Translations under genes and position numbers: made by a program
Assembly (NCBI GenBank): GCA_016840245.1
Contig: JAEOST010000080.1
Coordinates: 1 to 7,645 of the forward strand
Reading direction: 5' to 3'
DNA: 7,645 nucleotides
Source of the DNA: Candidatus Thorarchaeota archaeon
GTDB lineage: Archaea; Asgardarchaeota; Thorarchaeia; Thorarchaeales; Thorarchaeaceae
Part shown: positions 1 through 7,100 of the stretch, piece by piece
Numbering within the stretch: the first letter of the stretch is position 1
Layout: each line of letters starts with the position of its first letter
The notes under the pieces: model-generated
Seen by the model: only the letters and a program-made list of their open reading frames with translations
What the model was told of the DNA's origin: nothing
Database searches by the model: none

Positions 1-2656
1 TGCTGATTTGAATGGAGATGCGCATGTTGATCCTAATGAGGGTCCGATATCATGGATTGATCTTGGGAGTCCGTCAACAATTGAGAAACATAATGAGTAT
101 ATGTTTCTTGATTCGCTGAATGATGGTGTCTTCTCATATCCGGATGGAGATAGATGGTTAGGGGGAGTCGATGCAAATGACGATGGTGTCATCTCATTAG
201 CTGTTGAGAATGTTGTTCTTCTTAATCAGTCGAAAGTTGCTATTCTATATGACCAATCCGAAGATGCAGTATATTACCGAGGAATCAACCTCACTTCAGA
301 AGCACCTACTAACACTGACTATCATGGACATGGTACTCATGTATCATCAATTGCTCTTGGTGGACAACCTGAAATGACATCCATGGTTGGCGCTGCTCCT
401 GGAGCTGACCTTATCGCAATAAAGAGTGAGTTATATCTTAGCGATATAATTGATGCAATCTACTTTTCCATAGAAAACGATGCCGACATTATCAATATGT
501 CATTCTCCAGTTTCATTGGCTATCTCGATGGAACTGATGCTGAGGACCTCTTGATAAACGAGGCTCTCATGGAACATGGTGTTATGTCAGTTGCTGCTGC
601 AGGTAATCTGGGATCTAGTCCGAAACACAGTCGTGTAGAAGTATCAACTGGTTCTACCATTGGGATTGACATGAGTGTTTCATCCCCCTCGGTTGGCTCA
701 TACATCAATATTCTCTGGCAATCAGACAACGATGATGAACATATTATCCTAGAATCTCCAAGTAGCTCCATTATAGATCTGGGTGAGTTCAATGACATCA
801 GGGATTCCACATTCGTGATTGATGATCCCCAGATCAAGGCGCAAGTCTATGTTGATACCAGTCTAAGGGGCATGAACCATGTTATTATTCAAAGAACCGA
901 GACGGATGATTTCTTCTCATCGGGTGCTTGGTCTCTAGAATTCGAGAACACGGCAGGTAGTCCAGTTACTGTCAACTATTATGTCTGGGATAATAGTTGG
1001 TCTGGTAGTTCACTAACTCTAGGAAGTACTGAATCTTATCGTACAATAAGTAGTCCTGGTACAGCTGACCTTGGAATTTGTGTCGGTTCTTATTCCGAAT
1101 CAACAGGACTCATTGTGTCTTCGTCTGGTACGGGACCTCGCATCGATGGTGTGGCAAAACCTGATATCGCTGCTCCAGGTGCTTCTATATACGCTGCTTC
1201 TCGTAGTCTGACATCTCCTTGGGTCTATCGTAGTGGGACGAGTATGGCAGCTCCTCACATTGCTGGTGTCTTGGCATTATTACGTCAGGTAGCTGATACA
1301 TCAGATGGTTGGATTGAACTCACCTCACTTATTCAAGGAGCTGGTGGTGTTGACAATCATTTTGACACTCGGAATGTTGATTGGGGTTTTGGTCGGTGTG
1401 ATGCTCCATATTCTTTACGTCATGTAATGGATATACCATTTTCAAATCATGGAGGTCTCTCTGATTGGGTTGGTGTGGGCATTCTTTCCCAAGACCCATT
1501 CGATGGAGATATTGACTCTGAGTTGGATCTCCGTTCATTCCGAGTATATCAGGGAGCAGACAACCTTGGACTTGCTGCAACCATGGAGGGTATCCCAGAT
1601 TTCAGTTCCTCAAGTGTCTTCACTATCGAGTGGGACTATGATGATAATGTTGCAACGGGTGTAAATGGGGCTGATATTGTAGTCAACGTTTCATCAGGTG
1701 TATCCACTGTGTACGAATGGACCGGTGCTTCATACATCATCTCAACATTCACAGTGGAGCATTGGGCAAAGTCATCTACTTTCTTCTTGAATATTGAACG
1801 TCCTGATGTTTCAGGTTGGGGTCGAATCCGAGTAGTTACATCTAACGATTCAATAATAACTTCAGATACAATTGACTTCATATCATTACCAAATCAGTGG
1901 CGACCAGTGGTCAACTACCTTGACATTACAACATCTGAATCTCAGACAATAGTGAACATGGGTCTTCTTGATAGAGAAAGTCGAAATGAGAATCTACAGG
2001 TTGATTGGTTAGTACGAGATGGCAATAGGACTATCATTACTTCAGGAATGGAGATCATAACTGACTCCTTCAACTTGATTCTCGATGATGTGACAATTCA
2101 ATCATCAAAAGGTGTGAGTCTTGAGTTAGTTGTGAGTGACACTTATTGGGTTCTCCCAATTTCACCAATCTTGTTACACAGAGGATTTGGAAGTCACTTC
2201 TATTTCAGTAGCTTGATACTAAACGTGGATTCTGTGCAAATCGATGCCTCTCCTATTGAATATATCACTGGCGAGATTGTCATCGAGGGATATACTGCAG
2301 TTCAGGAGGTCCTGATTACATTTAGATCAAATGAATCTGAATGGATTAACGTCACAATATGCGGAGATGCTGGTGTCTTTGAGTTTCAAATCTCTCCCTC
2401 AGACATAGGAGTTGGTGATTATCAGTTATTTGTCGTGGCTCACGGTTTCAATGGCCAATATGAGGAACAGGAACTAGGTAATTTGACCATCCTCCCACCT
2501 TTTTCCTATCTTTCAGCAATAGCAGCTGCATTTACGGTATTTGTCATTCAAGGCATCTGTGCTAAGTTCTGGGGTGTGTCCTCTAAGTCTATTATTACGA
2601 GGGGCAAAAGAATATCAGTAGTGGATGTGCGAGATGGACTTGCTCTGCGGAAGTAA
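1..2656 (+). CDS. Membrane-anchored subtilisin-like serine protease (S8), 5' end outside window
   Basis: This is the C-terminal ~884 residues of a secreted subtilase. The frame is open to the left edge (first full codon at base 2), so the in-frame TTG at base 8 is not a real start. Comparison with the next gene implies that about 190 residues are missing: signal peptide, propeptide and the catalytic Asp. The catalytic His lies in HGTH (codon 329-331), the oxyanion Asn in AAGN (605-607) and the nucleophile Ser in SGTSMAAPH (1241-1243), so the visible part looks active. A 12-residue EF-hand-like loop (bases 5-40; D, N, D, D, E at positions 1, 3, 5, 9, 12) and a DxNxDG loop near base 170 lie in the Asp-His insertion. 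A beta-rich insertion separates Asn and Ser. Beta-rich ectodomains follow to about base 2500, then one transmembrane helix (about 2501-2575) and a basic tail of about 26 residues. Family and localisation are well supported; the substrate is unknown. Confidence 0.93.
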   Translation, partial: ADLNGDAHVDPNEGPISWIDLGSPSTIEKHNEYMFLDSLNDGVFSYPDGDRWLGGVDANDDGVISLAVENVVLLNQSKVAILYDQSEDAVYYRGINLTSEAPTNTDYHGHGTHVSSIALGGQPEMTSMVGAAPGADLIAIKSELYLSDIIDAIYFSIENDADIINMSFSSFIGYLDGTDAEDLLINEALMEHGVMSVAAAGNLGSSPKHSRVEVSTGSTIGIDMSVSSPSVGSYINILWQSDNDDEHIILESPSSSIIDLGEFNDIRDSTFVIDDPQIKAQVYVDTSLRGMNHVIIQRTETDDFFSSGAWSLEFENTAGSPVTVNYYVWDNSWSGSSLTLGSTESYRTISSPGTADLGICVGSYSESTGLIVSSSGTGPRIDGVAKPDIAAPGASIYAASRSLTSPWVYRSGTSMAAPHIAGVLALLRQVADTSDGWIELTSLIQGAGGVDNHFDTRNVDWGFGRCDAPYSLRHVMDIPFSNHGGLSDWVGVGILSQDPFDGDIDSELDLRSFRVYQGADNLGLAATMEGIPDFSSSSVFTIEWDYDDNVATGVNGADIVVNVSSGVSTVYEWTGASYIISTFTVEHWAKSSTFFLNIERPDVSGWGRIRVVTSNDSIITSDTIDFISLPNQWRPVVNYLDITTSESQTIVNMGLLDRESRNENLQVDWLVRDGNRTIITSGMEIITDSFNLILDDVTIQSSKGVSLELVVSDTYWVLPISPILLHRGFGSHFYFSSLILNVDSVQIDASPIEYITGEIVIEGYTAVQEVLITFRSNESEWINVTICGDAGVFEFQISPSDIGVGDYQLFVVAHGFNGQYEEQELGNLTILPPFSYLSAIAAAFTVFVIQGICAKFWGVSSKSIITRGKRISVVDVRDGLALRK

Positions 2657-2661
2657 CACCT

Positions 2662-5600
2662 ATGTTTCGATCGTACTTGATACTGACACTTGTTCTCTTC
2701 ACTATGTGGGCGCCTGTAGGGATGACCAATAATCGTGAACCATTAGCCACTGAGCTAAGTCCACAACTTGAAACTGATACACCTTTTGTCGAATCTGAGT
2801 TGACGTATCAACTTTCTGAGATGAATAGTGCTGATGCAGTCATCCAATTTCAGAATGAATTAACACTGCAGGATATTCGATTCGCAGAGTCTCTTGGTGT
2901 CACGTTTAATTGGAGAAACGGAGAGCCTGTTCACGTAGGGTCAATCTATACCGTAAACGTACCAAGTACAATGACTCTCGATCAGTTAGAAACAATCGGA
3001 ATGGTACAGGCTTCTTCAGCAAATAAGCAGTTCTTCACTTCATTGGACTCATCAGTTCCAACAACCAATGCACCAGATGTATGGACGAATCTGAATGGTA
3101 ATGGTGATTCAATAGATGGTACTGGAGTGAATGTTGCCGTCATCGACACCGGTGTGAACTGGTTTCATCCTAGTTTTTGGAAAGCAAGTACTGGTGAACT
3201 AGATGTTATAACTCACAATGGTGACTACTATGCAGACATTAATGACAACGGTGTTGCTGATTCAACTGAGGGACCAATTGATACAGTATTACCTCAAACA
3301 TTCCCAGAGATTCAACTATTCCAGGATTACATGTACATTGATGTTTTAGACGATGGACGGTTCACATTTGCAGATGGAGATCGCTGGCTCGGTGGAGTGG
3401 ATGTTGACCATGATGGTAACTTTACTCTAACTACTGAGAAGGTTGTATTGCTAGGAGAATCTAAGATTGCAGTCTTATATGACCAAGAAAATGAAAACGT
3501 ATACGTTCGTGGTGTAAATCTCACAACAATGGCTCTCTCTGTAAATGATTATCATGGACATGGGTCTCACATCGCTTCAACAATAGCTGGAGGACAAATA
3601 GACACGATATCGCGAGTGGGTGTAGCTCCAGGTGCTGATCTTATTATAATCCGAAGTATGTTGGAGTCAGGCGACATTATAGATGCCATTCATTTTGCTG
3701 TTTCTAATGATGCTGACATAATTAACATGTCCTTTTCCAGCTACCTTGGCTTTCTTGATGGAACTGATATTGAAGACTTGGCAATCACCGAGATGTTTGT
3801 TAAGAATGGTACAATTTGTACACTCGCTGCGGGGAATCTTGGAGGGAAGAATAAGCATGCAAGCTTCTCAGTACCAAGTGGTTCAAGCAATAGCGCCGAT
3901 TTCCAAGTTGGAACTCCTCCAGAATACTCATTCTTGAATATTCTTTGGAAGAGTAGTGATGATGATGAAACTATTTTCTTAACGACGCCTAATGAGGCGT
4001 CTGTTGAATTCGGACCATTCAACACAATCGCAGACTCTGCTATCCACATAGAAGAAGACGAATTGGATGTCAATGTCTTTGCTGATGTAAGCTACCGGGG
4101 TACAAACCGTCTCATTGTTCAGATTTCTGATGACCAATTTATGGATTCAGGACATTGGTCTGTTTCGGTTGTAAATCCGAGTGGAGATGACATCTTTGTT
4201 GATGCATATGTGTGGGATAATGAGTGGGGTTACAATGGTCTAAGATTTTCTAGTATGACTGACAACACACGAACAATCAGTTCGCCTGCGACATCTGATT
4301 TTGGAATTGCAGTATCTGCCTTCGTAGAATCTACTAGTATAGTAAGTTCTACATCTAGTCTAGGCCCCCGGATTGATGGTGTACCCAAACCTGAAGTTAT
4401 TGCACCTGGGTCATCCATTACAGCCGCATCAAGGAGTGTCGGCTCCCTGTGGTCAACTCGATCAGGTACAAGTATGGCTTCACCTCATGTTGCTGGAGTA
4501 CTCGCTCTAATCCGAGATGCAAATGATGATAGTTCAGCTTGGCTTGATTATAGCGCGCTCTTACAAGGAGCTGGTGGATACGTCAATCATTATAGTACTG
4601 CCTCGTCATCATTTGGTTATGGGTTACTTGATGCTGTTTGGTCTGTTCAACATGTCTTGGACCATAACTTTAGCAATGATACAACAATTGCCGAGTGGCA
4701 AGGCATCTATCCACTTACCAACGATCCAGTCAATGTGGCAATTGATCCCTCACTTGACATCCTGAGGGTGACTGCATATCATGATACAGATATCTTGGCT
4801 CTTGCTACTTCCATGAGTGCAATGCCCGACTTTGAATCAACAAATTCACTTGTCATAGAGTGGAACTCCGATTCAGATATCGGAACTGGCTCTTCAGGTA
4901 TTGATTTTGTCGTTGAATTAACTGATGGTGCTGTCGTTGTCACAGAGTGGAGTGGTGGGTCTTTTGTAACTTCAAGTCTCAATGCACGTTGGTGGAACAC
5001 ATCCAGGTATGTCTTTGTGGAGATTGAGAAACCCTCCTCTACGTCAAGAGGTCTTGTATCTCTATTCACCTATGAGTCTGGTGTGACCCTTGCTGATGCA
5101 ACAAGTGAAGAAGAGATCCAAATATTGTGGAGACCACTCATAGACTCAATAGAGATAGAGAATGACAAAGACTTGTTTCACGTAACAATTGAGGTGTCTG
5201 ATATCGATTCACCGACTTCTGACATGACGATTGGTTGGTCTTCATTCTATGAGGATTACAAAATAGTTTCAACTGCAAATGTTCAGAATGAACTAGTGCT
5301 AAACCTTGATGTAAACACAACTGATTTTGATGGTCTTGCTGGTTTACTGATTAATGTAACAGACGGTTCTGAACTTCTACAATACCCTCCAATAATTCTG
5401 TCAAGAGGTTTAAGTATATACCAGCGATTTCTCTTAACCACCTTGGATCAATCACAAATCGCTGTTGGTTTGTTGAGTCCAAGTCTTCTTACTGGACTAG
5501 TTGTTATGGATGGATTCTTACTAGCTGAGGATGTCTACCTTGCATTTGAGTCTGAATTTGGCTTTTGGATCAACTTTACTCTGGTTGGTAAAATCGGAGT

Positions 5601-5820
5601 CTATCCAATATCTATTGCATTATCAGGCTTTAGTGCTGGAGAGTATGATGTGTACGCTGTGGCTGTAAACCTTATTGGAAGGATTACACTTACTCATATC
5701 TCAAAGATTTCAGTTGTGAGCGACAACTCATTATTGATAATTAGTGGGATTGGAGTCGCTGCAATTGTAATTGTATATGTGGCTCGTGCCCAATTACGGA
5801 AAAGAGGAGATGTTCAATGA
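2662..5820 (+). CDS. Membrane-anchored subtilisin-like serine protease (S8), complete tandem paralogue
   Basis: A complete 1052-residue secreted endopeptidase. Residues 1-22 form a signal peptide (Arg3, then a hydrophobic core). Residues ~40-140 look like an I9-type inhibitory propeptide. The S8 domain covers ~150-668 with D162 (VIDTG), H300 (HGHGSH), oxyanion N392 (AAGN) and S604 (SGTSMASPH). Subtilisin BPN' has 32 residues between Asp and His and 66 between Asn and Ser; here there are 138 and 212. The first insertion holds an EF-hand-like loop (D192-E203) and a DxDxDG loop. The second resembles the jelly-roll of CspA/CspB-like subtilases. Beta-rich domains follow (~676-793, ~820-915, ~916-1020), then a transmembrane helix (1023-1041) and a short basic tail. 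There are about ten N-x-S/T sequons, and the single Cys rules out disulfide stabilisation. The ATG sits 5 bases after the previous stop with only a weak GGAAG upstream, so translation may be coupled. The substrate is unknown. Confidence 0.95.
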   Translation: MFRSYLILTLVLFTMWAPVGMTNNREPLATELSPQLETDTPFVESELTYQLSEMNSADAVIQFQNELTLQDIRFAESLGVTFNWRNGEPVHVGSIYTVNVPSTMTLDQLETIGMVQASSANKQFFTSLDSSVPTTNAPDVWTNLNGNGDSIDGTGVNVAVIDTGVNWFHPSFWKASTGELDVITHNGDYYADINDNGVADSTEGPIDTVLPQTFPEIQLFQDYMYIDVLDDGRFTFADGDRWLGGVDVDHDGNFTLTTEKVVLLGESKIAVLYDQENENVYVRGVNLTTMALSVNDYHGHGSHIASTIAGGQIDTISRVGVAPGADLIIIRSMLESGDIIDAIHFAVSNDADIINMSFSSYLGFLDGTDIEDLAITEMFVKNGTICTLAAGNLGGKNKHASFSVPSGSSNSADFQVGTPPEYSFLNILWKSSDDDETIFLTTPNEASVEFGPFNTIADSAIHIEEDELDVNVFADVSYRGTNRLIVQISDDQFMDSGHWSVSVVNPSGDDIFVDAYVWDNEWGYNGLRFSSMTDNTRTISSPATSDFGIAVSAFVESTSIVSSTSSLGPRIDGVPKPEVIAPGSSITAASRSVGSLWSTRSGTSMASPHVAGVLALIRDANDDSSAWLDYSALLQGAGGYVNHYSTASSSFGYGLLDAVWSVQHVLDHNFSNDTTIAEWQGIYPLTNDPVNVAIDPSLDILRVTAYHDTDILALATSMSAMPDFESTNSLVIEWNSDSDIGTGSSGIDFVVELTDGAVVVTEWSGGSFVTSSLNARWWNTSRYVFVEIEKPSSTSRGLVSLFTYESGVTLADATSEEEIQILWRPLIDSIEIENDKDLFHVTIEVSDIDSPTSDMTIGWSSFYEDYKIVSTANVQNELVLNLDVNTTDFDGLAGLLINVTDGSELLQYPPIILSRGLSIYQRFLLTTLDQSQIAVGLLSPSLLTGLVVMDGFLLAEDVYLAFESEFGFWINFTLVGKIGVYPISIALSGFSAGEYDVYAVAVNLIGRITLTHISKISVVSDNSLLIISGIGVAAIVIVYVARAQLRKRGDVQ
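5804..5809 (+). promoter_or_regulatory. Shine-Dalgarno site GAGGAG for the oxidoreductase gene
   Basis: GAGGAG lies 7 bases before the ATG at 5817 and matches the expected archaeal anti-Shine-Dalgarno sequence at the 3' end of 16S rRNA. It sits inside the last codons of the protease gene. The protease stop TGA (5818-5820) overlaps the start as ATGA. The pair fixes the start codon and points to translational coupling with the protease. Confidence 0.8.
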
Positions 5821-7100
5821 AAATAGTCATTGTTGGTTACGGACCCGGTGGAGTGGCAGCTGCCACTGCCGCAAGGGCATTTGATTCGTCTGCAGAGATA
5901 TTAATAATCACTGAGGAAACTATCGATGCTCATAGAAAACCCGGTGCATCTATGGCTCTTGAGTTTCCAGATACGGACCGTCTTGCAATCAGTGACTGGT
6001 CTTTTGCAACCTTGAAAGGTCGCCGCATTGAAGTTATTTCTGGAACCACGGTTTTAGAAGGCGACTCTACTGCAAAGACGCTCACTGTAAGGGACAAGAA
6101 GGGTAAAGAGTCAATGCTCAATTATGACCAGTTGATAATTGCTACTGGAGGATCTCCTGCAGTACCGAGTTTAACTGGAAACGACCTGTCAGGAGTCTAC
6201 ACAATCCAGACCATGGTTGATGCTTCGGTCTTAGGAAATGCCCTTGGGGATCTTCAATCTATTGCTGTAATTGGTGCAGGATTCAGCGGACTTGAAACTG
6301 CAGAGCGATTGAGTAAGCTAGGAAAGGAAGTACATCTCATAGTTAGGTCTCGATTGATGCGGAAGCAACTAGAAACATCGATGAGTGAGGAGCTTCAGAC
6401 AAGAATTTCAAAACGTGTCCGACTTCATGTAGGCGCTGCACCAGAGTCCATTACCGGAGACAAGAAAGCTAATGGTATCATGTTGAAAGGTGAAAAGCTA
6501 GATGTTGATGCTGTTCTGTTCATGACTGGAGTGAAACCAAATGTCCGTCTCGCAGAATCTCTAAACCTCGAGACTGGTTCGCTTGGTGGAATCAAGGTCG
6601 ATAATCAGATGATGACATCTCTTGATGGAATCTTTGCAGTTGGTGACTGTGTAGAGATGATTGATTCGCTGAGCAATAAACCAGTTTTAATGCCAGTAGG
6701 AAGTACAGCCGCAAGAGCGGGACGTCAAGCTGGTGTTGCTGCTGTAGGAGGAAAGAAGATATACACTGATACATCCCTACTACTTCAATACGACAGAATA
6801 TTCGACACAGATGTAATTTGTATTGGGCATTCTACTACATTAGCAACTGACCTTGGAATTAAAACAAAAGCCCATTTTCTTGAGGACTCTACTGAGTTTG
6901 CAAAGGTTGCTCTTATCACAGATTCCAATGGAATTCTCATAGGAGGTCAAGTTTTGGCTGCGAGGATGGGTGCTCGAATCGGTTACCAGATTTATGAGCG
7001 AATTGTATCTAAAGCAGTCTTGGATGAACGACCTCTATTGAAACCCACTCATGATCGTATGAAAGAGCTTCTACAAGCTTCTCTTGGTCCTATTCGATAG
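5817..7100 (+). CDS. FAD-dependent pyridine nucleotide-disulfide oxidoreductase family protein, CoA-disulfide reductase/NADH oxidase-like
   Basis: A cytosolic two-dinucleotide-fold flavoprotein of 427 residues, close to the usual ~440 of CoA-disulfide reductases and NADH oxidases. In order: N-terminal FAD-binding motif GYGPGG (7-12), ATGG (109-112), NAD(P)-binding GAGFSGLE (153-160), the second FAD motif FAVGDC (Asp277, Cys278), and a C-terminal dimerisation domain from about residue 300. The catalytic Cys found near residue 43 in CoA-disulfide reductase and near 42 in Nox is absent. That region reads HRKPGASMAL, and there is no Cys before 278, so thiol-based disulfide or peroxide chemistry at that site is not expected. 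The strand after the NAD(P) motif ends in VRSR (R177, R179) rather than an acidic residue, which suggests NADPH over NADH (inference). It could be a flavin-type NAD(P)H oxidase or a ferredoxin- or quinone-linked reductase. The 4-base overlap with the upstream protease gene places it in the same operon. Confidence 0.9.
   Translation: MKIVIVGYGPGGVAAATAARAFDSSAEILIITEETIDAHRKPGASMALEFPDTDRLAISDWSFATLKGRRIEVISGTTVLEGDSTAKTLTVRDKKGKESMLNYDQLIIATGGSPAVPSLTGNDLSGVYTIQTMVDASVLGNALGDLQSIAVIGAGFSGLETAERLSKLGKEVHLIVRSRLMRKQLETSMSEELQTRISKRVRLHVGAAPESITGDKKANGIMLKGEKLDVDAVLFMTGVKPNVRLAESLNLETGSLGGIKVDNQMMTSLDGIFAVGDCVEMIDSLSNKPVLMPVGSTAARAGRQAGVAAVGGKKIYTDTSLLLQYDRIFDTDVICIGHSTTLATDLGIKTKAHFLEDSTEFAKVALITDSNGILIGGQVLAARMGARIGYQIYERIVSKAVLDERPLLKPTHDRMKELLQASLGPIR
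7090..7100. other. Tail-to-tail overlap of convergent genes
   Basis: The plus-strand oxidoreductase ends with TAG at 7098-7100, and the minus-strand surface protein ends with TAG read from 7092 down to 7090. The last 11 bases are therefore coding on both strands, and no intergenic terminator is possible. Transcripts from either side must end inside the opposing gene, so their 3' ends would be complementary. Confidence 0.85.

Larger units (their letters stand above)
1..5820 (+). repeat. Tandem gene duplication (two subtilase paralogues)
   Basis: The two protease genes are head-to-tail copies of one ancestor. Anchor codons keep a constant spacing of 3230 bases: first visible Ala (2 and 3232), catalytic His (329 and 3559), Asn (605 and 3835), Ser (1241 and 4471) and a Trp of a WRP motif (1898 and 5128). 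A hand count from the His motif to the Asn motif gives about 61 identical residues of 99. Single-codon differences that cancel out occur around base 900-1040 of copy 1 (spacing 3227 at the Trp of VWDN). A two-codon difference appears by base 2180. The C-terminal membrane helix and tail are the least alike. Divergence at protein and DNA level is substantial, so this is an old duplication and not a recent or assembly-generated repeat. Confidence 0.93.

Noticed and set aside
8..10. TTG as start of the first protease
   Set aside because: The frame is open to base 2, and residues upstream of the TTG (Ala-Asp) align with the second copy inside its EF-hand-like loop, so the gene continues to the left.
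520..837. Minus-strand reading frame of about 105 codons inside the first protease
   Set aside because: It lies wholly within a well-supported subtilase, opposite its Asn region, and shows no motif or start signal. It is a shadow frame.
3741..4073. Minus-strand reading frame of about 110 codons inside the second protease
   Set aside because: It lies opposite the corresponding region of the paralogue. It arises from the same codon pattern and is not an independent gene.
5928..5970. Catalytic Cys of CoA-disulfide reductase in the flavoprotein
   Set aside because: I looked for it in the residue 38-50 region and none is present. The specific enzyme name was therefore not assigned.
6861..6870. 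A-rich run that would read as oligo-T terminator for the minus-strand gene
   Set aside because: The run is interrupted, more than 200 bases past the stop, and inside the oxidoreductase coding sequence. The evidence is too weak to call it.
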